A stretch of DNA of 42,421 nt from a virus: the IMG/VR virus record IMGVR_UViG_3300044971_001337, positions 1-42,421 of that record, one strand, 5' to 3'. The notes under the pieces are model-generated. The model was given only the letters and a program-made list of their open reading frames with translations. It did not search any database and was not told where the DNA came from. Made by a program: the position numbers and the translations under genes. This document shows, one piece after another, positions 1 to 6,369 of the stretch; within the stretch, counting starts at the first letter, position 1; the number at the start of each line of letters is the position of its first letter.

Positions 1-59
1 GGTCCAGTAGGTTGGGTCCGATGCGCGGTCCACTCGTAGGAGATACCCGCCGTAGACAG
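1..59. repeat. terminal direct repeat, left copy (circular closure)
   Basis: These 59 bases are identical to the last 59 bases of the window (42363-42421). An open reading frame continues in phase through the join. This is what a circular contig cut at one point looks like, so the unique genome is about 42,362 bp. The overlap is most likely an assembly product and not a biological terminal repeat. Confidence 0.95.
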
Positions 60-213
60 CTAGGCAGCTTTCGCCTCCTTCTGTGTCCTCCCACCGCACC
101 CCATCCCGCTCCCGCAACATCGCGGCGACTTCGCGGAGGAGGGCGGCGTCGGACGGCAGTAACATGCCATCTGCGATAGCCTCGATGCGGTCTGCTTTCT
201 CTTCGTTCGTCAT
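1..213 (-). CDS. small phage protein, N-terminal part (runs across the circular join)
   Basis: The frame starts with ATG at 213 (MTNEEKADRIEAIADG) and stays open to base 1. It continues at the other end of the window from 42362 to a TAG at 42258, giving about 105 aa in all. The start overlaps the stop of the upstream gene as ATGA (210-213). The N-terminal half is a charged helix (LLREVAAMLRERDG). The middle has a short beta-rich stretch ending in SDPTYWTVYDGD, and the end is Ala-rich (AAKAAAIAWVDAQEGK). The function is unknown. Its layout, a helix followed by a short W-containing domain and an Ala-rich helix, is shared by several other small proteins of this genome. Confidence 0.85.
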   Translation of the reverse strand, partial: MTNEEKADRIEAIADGMLLPSDAALLREVAAMLRERDGVRWEDTEGGESCLAVYGGYLLRVDRASDPTYWT

Positions 214-485
214 TTCCCCTCCAGCCGCGCCAGGGCGGCTTTGTATGCGGTCGCGACCGCGTGTTGATCGTTCGACAGAATGCGGTAAAACGAATTGCCG
301 TCCATCGTCGGAGTGCCGTTGCCGATCTTCCACGCTTCGGCTTCCAGCGCCGCCTTCGCCACCTCGACGGCTTCCAGGGCGCTGGCCCCGGCGCGGAGGG
401 CGGCGCGAGTGCGCTGGCCCATACTCGGCACCTGTTCCGCCATCTCCCGCAGCCGCGCCGCGTGCTGGTTATTCGGCTGCGACAT
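210..485 (-). CDS. hypothetical small phage protein
   Basis: A 91-aa frame with a good Shine-Dalgarno (GGAGGTAATTA before ATG). The start overlaps the preceding gene by 17 bases and the stop overlaps the next gene as ATGA. The protein is Ala-rich and mostly helical, with a central GNGTPTMDGNSFYRIL stretch. I recognise no domain. It sits in a run of small co-directional early genes, so an accessory early role is likely but unproven. Confidence 0.8.
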   Translation of the reverse strand: MSQPNNQHAARLREMAEQVPSMGQRTRAALRAGASALEAVEVAKAALEAEAWKIGNGTPTMDGNSFYRILSNDQHAVATAYKAALARLEGK

Positions 486-681
486 TAATTACCTCCGCGT
501 CTACCATCCACTCGCGCCACTGGTTCGGATAGTAAAGGCAGTCGCCTCTACCGTCCATGACGGCCAGCACGCAACCGTCTCGAATTTCCGTTACCTCTAT
601 TCGAGACCGTTGCCATTGCGGCCCGTATACAACCACATCCCCCGGCCTCGGGTCGGTGAGCGGGGCGGTCGGGCTACGCAT
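469..681 (-). CDS. small PGDVV/QWREW-type phage protein (paralogue of 40162-40368)
   Basis: I chose the ATG at 681, which overlaps the upstream stop (674-676); the longer reading would extend far into that gene. The 70-aa product has DPRPGDVVVYGPQW near the N-terminus and YPNQWREWMVDAEVI near the C-terminus. The protein encoded at 40162-40368 has the same plan (DPQPGDVVKGQWGEIRTV, then QWREWAREGKVI), so the two are paralogues. The N-terminal half looks like a small beta barrel (SH3-like), but that is a guess from the pattern. Function unknown. Confidence 0.8.
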   Translation of the reverse strand: MRSPTAPLTDPRPGDVVVYGPQWQRSRIEVTEIRDGCVLAVMDGRGDCLYYPNQWREWMVDAEVINVAAE

Positions 682-1003
682 GGTTGCCCGCCTTGGCGTC
701 TCGAATAATCCGCGCCCACTCTTCGAGCAGTTCATATCGCACCTCGCTCGCTACCTTCACCCCTTCTTCCTTGAGGCCTTTGCGCCCCATCAGGTCATGC
801 CATAGGCGCATCGCTGCGCGGTCAGCCCAATCCCGTTTTCGCTTTGCTGGTGGCGCGGGCAGATAGTTGTCCTTTACGCGCCGAAGCATATCGACGATGC
901 CGCTCGGTTGGTACGTCTCTCCGTTCTGAATCAGCCATTCGAGTTGCTGTTCGATGCAGTTCATCTGCTCGCGCAGCTGTAGGTTTTCGGCCTTCAGTGT
1001 CAT
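674..1003 (-). CDS. hypothetical protein with N-terminal coiled coil
   Basis: A 109-aa frame starting with ATG at 1003, overlapping the upstream stop as ATGA. The first 30 residues (MTLKAENLQLREQMNCIEQQ and onward) have a leucine/isoleucine heptad pattern typical of a short coiled coil. The rest is basic and helical, with a PPAKRKRDWADRAAMRLWHD stretch. No known family is recognised. The coiled coil suggests an oligomer. Confidence 0.8.
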   Translation of the reverse strand: MTLKAENLQLREQMNCIEQQLEWLIQNGETYQPSGIVDMLRRVKDNYLPAPPAKRKRDWADRAAMRLWHDLMGRKGLKEEGVKVASEVRYELLEEWARIIRDAKAGNHA

Positions 1004-1554
1004 TGCGGGTTTTCCCCCTTCCCCGCCCGCAGCGCGGCGGCTTCGGACTCAATCTGCTCGGCAGCGTACTGGCGGCCCTCCCACATTCCGATCTCGAACG
1101 GAGCAACGTCGCCGCCGTAGGGCGTGGGCGTCGTCTGCCGGATCAGGTTCGCAACCTGCGTAAGCGCCCCTTCCGCCGCCTTCCGCTCCCGCTGGTCGAG
1201 CCAGTCGAGGGCGGGTTGGGTGTTCGGAAGGCCCACGAACGGGCAGCCTTCGACATGCCCCCAGTCCTCAATACAATCACCTTCGCCAAGGCCCTCAATG
1301 CATCCCTTCGTCCCGCACAGCGTCTTGCCGTCTCCCCGCGTAGCGATAAGCTGGGTCTTTGCGGCTTGCTCTTGCAGGTTCCGCAGCGCCTCCACGGCCC
1401 GAGCTTCCCCGGCGCGGGCCTTCTCCGCTCTCGCCTTCGCCGCGTCCCGCTCCCCCTCCAGTTCGGCGATGCGGGCGCGGAGGCACTGCGCTGCCATTGA
1501 ATCCCATCCGTCATCGGCCCCGTTTAACGGGTCGTTCCATTCGTTCACCGACAT
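1000..1554 (-). CDS. hypothetical protein, coiled coil plus Cys/His-rich centre
   Basis: A 184-aa frame with ATG at 1554 directly after the upstream TAG. Residues 20-65 form a strong Ala/Glu/Arg coiled coil. The centre has four cysteines with histidine (LCGTKGCIEG, GDCIEDWGHVEGCPF), which could bind a metal. The C-terminal part (PFEIGMWEGRQYAAEQIESE) is helical. Coiled coil followed by a small conserved end is common in accessory early proteins of phages. The function is unknown. Confidence 0.8.
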   Translation of the reverse strand: MSVNEWNDPLNGADDGWDSMAAQCLRARIAELEGERDAAKARAEKARAGEARAVEALRNLQEQAAKTQLIATRGDGKTLCGTKGCIEGLGEGDCIEDWGHVEGCPFVGLPNTQPALDWLDQRERKAAEGALTQVANLIRQTTPTPYGGDVAPFEIGMWEGRQYAAEQIESEAAALRAGKGENPQ

Positions 1555-1794
1555 CTATTTCCCCCTCGCCCGGTCAATCGCGGCGTCGCGGTCGGTGTCG
1601 CGAAGGACGAAACCATCGTCATCCACGAACCACGTAACGACCCATTGTTTTTCGATGTATGACCACCCCACAGCGGCCCTCCGCTCCTCGCACCACCGCG
1701 CCCGCTCGGCGTGTTCGCGCAGCGCGGCGATCTCGACGGCCAGGGCTTCGCGCAGGCGCTGGTCTTGCAGGGCGTGCATCTGGTCGTCGGTCAT
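1555..1794 (-). CDS. small phage protein (AIDRARG C-terminus)
   Basis: The ATG at 1794 is chosen because it overlaps the upstream stop as ATGA, which gives 79 aa. The longer open frame upstream runs antiphase through two other genes. The N-terminal 35 residues are a helix (LREALAVEIAALREHAERAR). The C-terminus has a W/V-rich strand (KQWVVTWFVDDDGFVLRD) and ends DAAIDRARGK. Similar AID-ARG tails occur in the products at 34165-34485 and 34482-35135, which suggests a dispersed family of small modular phage proteins. Confidence 0.8.
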   Translation of the reverse strand: MTDDQMHALQDQRLREALAVEIAALREHAERARWCEERRAAVGWSYIEKQWVVTWFVDDDGFVLRDTDRDAAIDRARGK

Positions 1795-1976
1795 CGCTTC
1801 ACCTCCGTCACTTCGATCTCGATCCACTCGACCTCGTAGCCTTGGCCTGCTGGGTTCCCGGGTTCCGTGCATTGGCATGTAATCCAGCGGGTATAGCCCT
1901 GATCGTTTGTCAGCTGGTACTGCGTTTCGCCATCGCACCGTTTGCACCGCTTCCGGCTCATCACTTCGCGCGTCAC
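1791..1976 (-). CDS. small zinc-ribbon-like protein
   Basis: The start is taken as GTG at 1976, which overlaps the upstream TGA as GTGA and has a strong Shine-Dalgarno (GGAGGTGGGGCG) just before it. An in-frame ATG at 1961 is the alternative. The 61-aa product has CKRCDG and, about 20 residues later, TCQC, four cysteines that could form a zinc ribbon. The C-terminus is acidic (EVEWIEIEVTEVKR). A nucleic-acid or protein-binding role is possible, but no family is recognised. Confidence 0.75.
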   Translation of the reverse strand: MTREVMSRKRCKRCDGETQYQLTNDQGYTRWITCQCTEPGNPAGQGYEVEWIEIEVTEVKR

Positions 1977-2221
1977 CGCCCCACCTCCGCCTCTTTCCAC
2001 GCCGCAACGACCTCACCCCGCGCCGCCGCAGCCGCAGCATCGAACCCGGCGCGGAACCGGGCCTCACCTTCCGCCAAGGCGAACAACGCGCGGGAGACGG
2101 CACCAACCGCCACGCTGAGCCACAGGATCACGTGGTAGAGCCCGTCGCGCCCGGTGGTGCGGTGGCGGAGGAAGGGGAGCATCAGGGCGGCGCACGCGAG
2201 GAGGGCTAGGGCGGGGATCAT
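1973..2221 (-). CDS. small membrane protein
   Basis: An 82-aa frame with ATG at 2221 overlapping the upstream stop as ATGA. Residues 3-18 (PALALLACAALMLPFL) and 30-48 (HVILWLSVAVGAVSRALFAL) are hydrophobic and probably span the membrane. The C-terminal 35 residues are Ala-rich and soluble (FDAAAAAARGEVVAAWKEAE). No family is recognised. Several such small membrane proteins lie in this early region. Confidence 0.8.
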   Translation of the reverse strand: MIPALALLACAALMLPFLRHRTTGRDGLYHVILWLSVAVGAVSRALFALAEGEARFRAGFDAAAAAARGEVVAAWKEAEVGR

Positions 2222-2613
2222 GCGGCCTCCGTAGCGGCAGCGAAGGAAGGCAGCTTCTCTTGCAGCCGTTTCAAGAGATCGTCATGGTCCAGTTTGCGCT
2301 CCCGCGACATCGCGGCAAACACCTCCCGCTCGGTGACGATGCCCATCTGAATACACCGCAGCGTGGTGAGGGTCTTTAGTGCACTACAGTCGTGCGCGTC
2401 CTTGTAAAGTCGCCAAACATCGCTGCCATAGATCCGGTGCGTGTCCAGCGAAAACAACGGCGCAAAGTTCCCAGACCACGATTCCGGGTCAACCTCGGGA
2501 CTCAGTTTGCACAATTCAAGGATGGCCGTGATCGCGCCGGGGTTGCCCTCGGCAACCTTAATCGCGGCGCTCATGAACGTGTCTTGTAAGGTGATTCTCG
2601 AACCAATTTCCAT
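2218..2613 (-). CDS. hypothetical early protein
   Basis: The ATG at 2613 has the best ribosome site in the area (GGAGGAGAGGAAG right before it) and gives 131 aa, MEIGSRITLQDTFMSAAIKV. A GTG at 2730 overlapping the upstream TGA would add 39 low-complexity residues and is less likely. The product is a compact alpha-helical protein with a SLDTHRIYGSDVWRLYKDAH stretch. I have seen similar phage proteins annotated only as hypothetical. It follows the recombination genes, but no role can be assigned. Confidence 0.85.
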   Translation of the reverse strand: MEIGSRITLQDTFMSAAIKVAEGNPGAITAILELCKLSPEVDPESWSGNFAPLFSLDTHRIYGSDVWRLYKDAHDCSALKTLTTLRCIQMGIVTEREVFAAMSRERKLDHDDLLKRLQEKLPSFAAATEAA

Positions 2614-2755
2614 CTTCCTCTCCTCCTTCCTCCGCCCCGTCCCATTCGGACGGGGGTTGTGTGTCTGGTTGCCAGAGCCACTGGGGACTGGCGAAATCGT
2701 GGCGGTCGCTGGTGGGGAGGTCGTCGTCACCAAGCGTGGGGCGGAATGTTGTCAT
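2558..2755 (-). CDS. possible small acidic protein overlapping its neighbour
   Basis: A 65-aa frame with ATG at 2755 (or at 2767, with GAGGGAGCGGCGAG upstream) lies in the space between the genes at 2727-3128 and 2218-2613, overlapping each. Its composition (SPQWLWQPDTQPPSEWDG, then an EEGGEEDG acidic stretch) looks more like protein than the competing frame over the same bases. The 55-base overlap into the next gene is larger than usual here, so the call is tentative. Confidence 0.35.
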   Translation of the reverse strand: MTTFRPTLGDDDLPTSDRHDFASPQWLWQPDTQPPSEWDGAEEGGEEDGNWFENHLTRHVHERRD

Positions 2756-3128
2756 CAGCCACCGCATCGAACGGACTCGCCGCTCCCTCGATCACCACGC
2801 CACCGGCCTTCGGCAGATACAGGTCTTCCAGCCGCACGCCCTTATCATTCGCTTTGGCCTTACAACGAACCTCGACGCCTTCGAGTTTGGCGTTGATCTT
2901 CCGCAGCCAATCCGGCCCGGTGAGGTCGGACGGCTGACATCCGAGGTCGACCAGCCGTTCCTTGGTGTACGGCAGGGCATTCGGGCTGAGGAACTTCATT
3001 ATGCTGTCTTGCTTGCCGTCGCTCATCTCCAGTGCAAACTCCAGGGCCTGCGTCTCGCGCTCGCCGAGTTTCTTGTGGCGGATGCCGATGATCTTTCCGT
3101 CGTAATACTGGCCGTCTTCGTACTTCAC
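2727..3128 (-). CDS. hypothetical protein, possibly ssDNA-binding, next to the annealing protein
   Basis: A 133-aa frame starting with GTG at 3128, overlapping the upstream TGA as GTGA. The N-terminal 60 residues look beta-rich with a charged repeat pattern (YYDGKIIGIRHKKLGERETQ), and there is a GCQPSDLTGPDWLRKINAKL segment in the middle. The C-terminus is acidic and ends in aromatics (DDNIPPHAW), which resembles the acidic tail of ssDNA-binding proteins. The gene follows the exonuclease and annealing protein, where phages often place an SSB-like protein. The assignment is inference, not recognition of a family. Confidence 0.75.
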   Translation of the reverse strand: MKYEDGQYYDGKIIGIRHKKLGERETQALEFALEMSDGKQDSIMKFLSPNALPYTKERLVDLGCQPSDLTGPDWLRKINAKLEGVEVRCKAKANDKGVRLEDLYLPKAGGVVIEGAASPFDAVADDNIPPHAW

Positions 3129-3865
3129 GCCGTCACCTCTTCAGCCACCGGAGCCTGTGCCACCGCCGCCAGCTTCTCGCGCAACGCCGCCGCAGTAGCC
3201 TCGCCCATGCGGGACTCCGTAGCCGCGACGACCTCATCAATCGGAAGTTCACCGGGGGCCAGAACCGAAACGTACTCGGTCGCCTCAGGCACATAGAACT
3301 TCTGGAGACGACCGAGGGCGCGCCAGTAGTACATGGATTCGGGGTCTTGCTTGTACGTCTCTTTCTTGTCGTAGCCGGTGCGCTTGGCGTCCTCTTCGGT
3401 GAACGACGCGCGGGCAGGCTTCGCGCCATCCATGACCTTCTCGCCGTTCTTGTTCAGTTCAAGGATGCAGCCCTTCGTGTCCCGCTGGATGAACGTCCAG
3501 GTATACCCGTGCCGCCGCATCAACAGCTCCAGGACGGTGCCCATCATCGCCGGGATACCGTTGATAAAATAGATCCCCCGCGCAGCTTGGAACGCACTCA
3601 ACCCGAGTTCCCGTCCAAACCGAATCCGCATAGCAATATCGGCGGCGTCGAGCTTCTTGCCACTGCCCGACGTGCCACGGGCGTACATGAGGCCTTGGGC
3701 AAAGTCGGTCTTCATCTGAAGGGCTTCGCCGTGTTCGGCGCTGCCTCGGTCGGATGCCGAAATGATCTGGTCCAAGATGGACGACATCAGTTCAGGCTGC
3801 GGCTGTGCTGCCACCGCCTGCGCCTGTTGAATCTGCTCCACGAGGGGAGCGGTCTGTGTTGCCAT
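3125..3865 (-). CDS. RecT-like single-strand annealing protein
   Basis: A 246-aa frame with ATG at 3865 and a GAAGGAGAATAATC leader. Residues 75-120 carry the pattern of phage RecT-type annealing proteins: DIAMRIRFGRELGLSAFQAA followed by RGIYFINGIPAMMGTVLELL. A Gln/Ala-rich N-terminus and an Ala-rich C-terminus flank this core. RecT proteins pair complementary single strands after a 5'-3' exonuclease has resected duplex DNA. The exonuclease is encoded 18 bases upstream (3884-4804), which supports the call. The two would work as a phage recombination pair in genome replication or repair. Confidence 0.8.
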   Translation of the reverse strand: MATQTAPLVEQIQQAQAVAAQPQPELMSSILDQIISASDRGSAEHGEALQMKTDFAQGLMYARGTSGSGKKLDAADIAMRIRFGRELGLSAFQAARGIYFINGIPAMMGTVLELLMRRHGYTWTFIQRDTKGCILELNKNGEKVMDGAKPARASFTEEDAKRTGYDKKETYKQDPESMYYWRALGRLQKFYVPEATEYVSVLAPGELPIDEVVAATESRMGEATAAALREKLAAVAQAPVAEEVTA

Positions 3866-3883
3866 GATTATTCTCCTTCCCCG

Positions 3884-4804
3884 TTACGCCGGGAACACGC
3901 GAAATGGACGGGAAACGGAAGGCTTAACAACGGCCTCGTATACGTCCGGGAACTTGGATTTGAGCGCCTTGGAATCGACGCGCATTGATGTTTGAGGCTT
4001 GCAGAGCACACGGAAGCCGGGAGCTATTGCGCCAGCCCGGTCGCCGAGCAACCCCATCGCTTCAGCCTTCACGCTATCCATGGCCTCCTCTGCCTCGTCG
4101 CGAACCTCGCGAAGTTGCAGGTACTCCTGCGCCAAGTCGGCCAGCGCCGGGATTTCGGCGTCGGTGTCGTCGGCGTCTACGGATTCGAGCAGCGCGACGC
4201 CTTGGCAGGTATGCCGCCATTCGCAAGACTGGCAGCGCTTATCGGACACCGGCAGGCGGTCGGGTTCGCCGTTGCCCTGTACCATCTCCCAGAACTGCGC
4301 CACCATCTCGCGAACCAGATCAAATGCTTGCGCGTCGAAGGCAACCTCGAAGTGATCGAACCGCCAGTTACTCGGTTCCAGAATCGCGAACGCGCCCCAG
4401 CGGTAACGCGCGTGACCCATGTACCACTGGATCTGAAGTTGGTACGAGAGCGGCAAGCCCTCCTTCTGGAACTTGCGGAAGTTGCGCTCGTTGGCCGACT
4501 TGGTTTCGAGGATGCCGGGACCGCGCGGGTCGTTGAGAATGATGCGGTCGGGCTGGCCGATCTCGTAATCCCTCTGCCCTTGGATCGTCTTGCGGCGGCG
4601 CACGTCATTGCCGGTCTTCTCGCAGTACTCCTGCACAATGAGCGGTTCCAGCTTCGTGCCGCGGATGAGATGACCTTTGAACTCCACGGCGTAGTCCGGC
4701 TCGACGCCGCGTTTCTGATACCAGAGCTTCCGGGCGCATCCGTAGGGCGGCGCGTTGACGACGCTGCCGATGTCACTCCCGCCGATGTGTTTGGTTCTGT
4801 CCAT
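3884..4804 (-). CDS. YqaJ-type phage recombination exonuclease
   Basis: The ATG at 4804 with GAGGAAAC upstream gives 306 aa. The frame stays open further upstream, but that part has no coding character. The protein starts MDRTKHIGGSDIGSVVNAPP, the usual YqaJ/lambda-exonuclease opening. The PD-(D/E)xK residues are visible: Glu in GTKLEPLIVQEY (about 53), Asp in IGQPDRII (86) and ETK (100-102), followed by YQLQIQWYMG (121-130). A later CQSCEWRHTC motif could bind metal. The C-terminal third is a helical extension. It degrades one DNA strand to prepare single-stranded ends for the RecT-like protein encoded next. Confidence 0.9.
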   Translation of the reverse strand: MDRTKHIGGSDIGSVVNAPPYGCARKLWYQKRGVEPDYAVEFKGHLIRGTKLEPLIVQEYCEKTGNDVRRRKTIQGQRDYEIGQPDRIILNDPRGPGILETKSANERNFRKFQKEGLPLSYQLQIQWYMGHARYRWGAFAILEPSNWRFDHFEVAFDAQAFDLVREMVAQFWEMVQGNGEPDRLPVSDKRCQSCEWRHTCQGVALLESVDADDTDAEIPALADLAQEYLQLREVRDEAEEAMDSVKAEAMGLLGDRAGAIAPGFRVLCKPQTSMRVDSKALKSKFPDVYEAVVKPSVSRPFRVFPA

Positions 4805-4955
4805 GTTTCCTCGTTGAGACAATACTGGGCCGCTGCGCTGCAAGAGCGCCGCTTCGTTGGTTTGGCCCCGAGAGGGCGCTGTGCCCAGGACGTAAGATGG
4901 TGCAGTTGCAGCTACCCTTCTCATGCCCACAGCGCCCACTCCGGGCCACGCCGGA
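4805..4955 (-). promoter_or_regulatory. exonuclease leader with a 10-bp inverted repeat
   Basis: This 151-base stretch has no convincing gene. It contains a perfect inverted repeat, GGGCGCTGTG at 4874-4883 and CACAGCGCCC at 4928-4937, with a 44-base loop. It lies between a small membrane-protein gene and the exonuclease start, so it may be a structured leader or an operator. No clear -35/-10 pair was seen. Confidence 0.35.
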
Positions 4956-5216
4956 TTAGTTCCACAGTTGAAAGATATTGCCAAACAGCGACGCCAGGAA
5001 AAACCAGAGCAGCGCGTCGGCCCAGCGCTCCGAGCGGCGGAGGCGCATCTGGCAACGCTCAAGCCGATGCTCCAATTCCCAAGCGCAAGCCCGCGCTATC
5101 ATCCGCCCCACTTCGCTGCGCCGGTCGTCCATCTCGGCGTCAGCGATGTGCCGCACCGTGCCCGCTTCAAACTGCGCGGCGCGGGATTCGAGTTCGTCTT
5201 TGCATGTCCAGTTCAT
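4956..5216 (-). CDS. small C-terminally anchored membrane protein
   Basis: The ATG at 5216 with GAGGAGAACACT before it gives 86 aa. Residues 1-60 are charged and helical (MNWTCKDELESRAAQFEAGT). The last 25 residues are hydrophobic (ADALLWFFLASLFGNIFQLW), so the protein is probably tail-anchored in the inner membrane with its N-terminus in the cytoplasm. A role in host takeover or exclusion is possible but unsupported. The gene follows a long hairpin in its leader (5236-5282). Confidence 0.8.
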   Translation of the reverse strand: MNWTCKDELESRAAQFEAGTVRHIADAEMDDRRSEVGRMIARACAWELEHRLERCQMRLRRSERWADALLWFFLASLFGNIFQLWN

Positions 5217-5235
5217 AGTGTTCTCCTCGGGATTC

Positions 5236-5282
5236 CCCCACCCTCCGGCTAGCCTAAGCCAGCCGGGCCGGGTCGGGTGGGG
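5236..5282 (-). promoter_or_regulatory. long GC-rich hairpin in a 5' leader
   Basis: CCCCACCC (5236-5243) pairs with GGGTGGGG (5275-5282), and inside it CCGGCT (5245-5250) pairs with AGCCGG (5261-5266). There is no T-run after it on the minus strand, so it is not a typical terminator. It sits 20 bases upstream of the start of the gene at 4956-5216 and just before that gene's ribosome site, so it could affect mRNA stability or translation. Confidence 0.4.
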
Positions 5283-5340
5283 CGTCAACCGTTACGTTCG
5301 CTACTTAATCCTCTACTCCTTGACAAATAAGAATGCCTCG

Positions 5341-5517
5341 TTACCCTGGGCGGGTGGCAGTGAAGCCAAGCAAGACCATGCGGGGCTTGCTTCGTTCCAC
5401 TTCCTTGCGGAGCCGCTCCTGCTCGTTCCGCTCCTCGACCACCACCGCACCCTTTGCGATGTAGTGCTCGATCATGGCCTTGGCGGACGATTGGGACTCG
5501 ATGGCGCGGCGGGTCAT
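5341..5517 (-). CDS. small basic helical protein
   Basis: A 58-aa frame, MTRRAIESQSSAKAMIEHYI, starting with ATG at 5517 and ending with TAA at 5341. The start overlaps the upstream stop as ATGA, the pattern used throughout this operon. The competing frame over the same bases is Arg/Gly/His-rich and looks like a shadow. The protein is a charged helix (VVVEERNEQERLRKEVERSK). Function unknown. Confidence 0.65.
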   Translation of the reverse strand: MTRRAIESQSSAKAMIEHYIAKGAVVVEERNEQERLRKEVERSKPRMVLLGFTATRPG

Positions 5518-5702
5518 TGGCGCACCTGCCAGGCGAGTTGCAGGCCAACCGCAGCATTGAAGATCAGCACCGCGCCAACACCACCGAACGCCATGCGCTC
5601 AAATAGGTACAGGTGCGGGGTGGCTAGGGCGTGATAGCCGCAGGACACGCCACCGGCAAGCATGGCCAAGGCCATGAGGGCTACTACGATGGCCGCCTTC
5701 AC
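5514..5702 (-). CDS. small two-helix membrane protein
   Basis: I chose GTG at 5702, which overlaps the upstream TGA as GTGA, giving 62 aa (MKAAIVVALMALAMLAGGVS). Residues 3-24 and 40-58 are hydrophobic, so two membrane helices are likely. The first could also act as a signal anchor. The protein is holin-sized, but it is far from the lysis genes and no family is recognised. Confidence 0.7.
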   Translation of the reverse strand: MKAAIVVALMALAMLAGGVSCGYHALATPHLYLFERMAFGGVGAVLIFNAAVGLQLAWQVRQ

Positions 5703-5815
5703 CGGGGCCTCCCGATGTCGCAAATGATCAGATACCCGAACCCGATCACCAGCGCCATCGTAAACGCAAACTGGATCGCTTCGCCGGGTGGGATGTTGAG
5801 GATGGCGGCTGTCAT
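5699..5815 (-). CDS. very small single-span membrane protein
   Basis: The ATG at 5815 overlaps the upstream stop as ATGA and gives 38 aa (MTAAILNIPPGEAIQFAFTM). Residues 13-32 form one membrane segment (AIQFAFTMALVIGFGYLIIC). The gene is too short to assign a family. Its conserved overlaps on both sides argue that it is translated. Confidence 0.65.
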   Translation of the reverse strand: MTAAILNIPPGEAIQFAFTMALVIGFGYLIICDIGRPR

Positions 5816-5964
5816 GCGGCTACCTCCGCCGCCTGCAACTGCGCCAACCGCATCCGGATATATTGCGCCTGGGTAAGTTTGCACGCTGCGGCTTCCGATT
5901 CTATCCACGCTAGCTGATCGGCCTCCAATGCTACGGTGATACGTTTTGTATCGCTTTGCGTCAT
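5812..5964 (-). CDS. ribbon-helix-helix (CopG/Arc-like) DNA-binding protein
   Basis: A 50-aa frame with ATG at 5964 (an in-frame ATG at 5985 would add 7 residues). The sequence begins MTQSDTKRITVALEADQLAW and continues with a helix-turn-helix-like stretch ending QAQYIRMRLAQLQ. A beta strand of alternating residues (KRITVAL) followed by two helices is the ribbon-helix-helix plan. Such proteins bind operators as dimers. It is the first gene of the large early operon, directly after an AT-rich region with an inverted repeat, so it may regulate its own operon. That last point is inference. Confidence 0.65.
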   Translation of the reverse strand: MTQSDTKRITVALEADQLAWIESEAAACKLTQAQYIRMRLAQLQAAEVAA

Positions 5965-5985
5965 TTCGTTGCGTTCTGCGTCCAT

Positions 5986-6072
5986 GTGGCAAGATTACGC
6001 CAGGTGACCGCCGGTTGTCCACAAAAATTACGAAACAATTTTTGAGCGGCGAAAATTCTTCCCCTGAAACGC
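5986..6072 (-). promoter_or_regulatory. AT-rich leader of the early operon, with inverted repeat
   Basis: The region between a terminator and the first early gene is the most AT-rich stretch nearby. It contains AAAAATT (6023-6029) and AATTTTT (6037-6043) as an inverted repeat, a possible site for the ribbon-helix-helix protein encoded next. A weak minus-strand promoter could be TGGACA, 18 bases, TAATCT. TTGTCCACA at 6015-6023 is one base from a DnaA box. None of these is strong alone, but a promoter is expected here because the upstream unit ends at two terminators. Confidence 0.35.
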
Positions 6073-6103
6073 AAAAAGCCCCCGCCGGTTAGGGCAGGGG
6101 CTT
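6073..6103 (-). terminator. rho-independent terminator (repeat copy 1)
   Basis: Read on the minus strand, AAGCCCC and GGGGCTT form a stem (with an inner GCC/GGC pair and one internal mismatch), followed by a run of five T. It ends the small cassette 7038-6202. It is nearly identical to the terminator at 7136-7167. Confidence 0.85.
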
Positions 6104-6123
6104 GAGTGTCTACGGCAGTGCGG
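6073..6123. repeat. 51-bp direct repeat, copy 1
   Basis: These 51 bases match 7137-7187 with two differences. The repeat contains the terminator hairpin plus about 20 further bases (ending in GGCAGTGCGG). The two copies bound the four-gene cassette between them. Confidence 0.9.
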
Positions 6124-6184
6124 CCGGAAGGGGTGTCAGTGCTTGACTTGGACCGGTGGGATTGGGTGGCGGCCATCCCCTGAG

Positions 6185-6213
6185 ACGCAAGAGACCCCGC
6201 GCTAGGCGGGGTC
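6185..6213 (-). terminator. hairpin at the stop of the zinc-protein gene, possible terminator
   Basis: GACCCCGC (6193-6200) pairs with GCGGGGTC (6206-6213) around a 5-base loop. On the minus strand it is followed by TCTCTTGCGTC, a weak T-run. The stop codon of the gene at 6202-6369 lies in the loop. It may be a first terminator backed up by the stronger one at 6073-6103. Confidence 0.5.
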
Positions 6214-6369
6214 ATGGGGGCACGGGCGGCGGCGAAGGCGGGCCGATACCACAGCGCCGCACTGCGGGCACGGCGCCAGTTTGGGCGGCTTGCCTGGTGG
6301 CCGCTTGCGGCGGGCCAGTTCGGTTTCGAGGGCTTCGCGGGGGATGCGGGAGAGGTCGGGAAGTTTCAT
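6202..6369 (-). CDS. small zinc-finger-like protein
   Basis: The ATG at 6369 overlaps the upstream stop as ATGA and gives 55 aa (MKLPDLSRIPREALETELAR). The first half is a charged helix followed by a Pro/Lys linker (KRPPGKPPKLAP). The second half has CPQC and, 14 residues later, CPH, a possible single zinc site. It is the last gene of the small cassette. A DNA- or protein-binding role is plausible but unproven. Confidence 0.7.
   Translation of the reverse strand: MKLPDLSRIPREALETELARRKRPPGKPPKLAPCPQCGAVVSARLRRRPCPHDPA

Noticed and set aside
3992-5218. 408-codon plus-strand ORF
   Set aside because: It is antisense to the YqaJ exonuclease and has no ribosome site or known domain.
5285-5557. 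90-codon minus-strand ORF
   Set aside because: It is Arg/Gly/His-rich and reads in the wrong phase over the 58-aa frame at 5341-5517, which has proper ATGA coupling.
6015-6023. DnaA box and origin upstream of the early operon
   Set aside because: Only one near-consensus box (TTGTCCACA) was seen, without iterons. The repeat cluster at 29239-29421 is a better origin candidate.
5961-6215. 84-codon minus-strand ORF across the terminators
   Set aside because: It would cover two terminator hairpins and an AT-rich leader, has no ribosome site and no protein-like composition.
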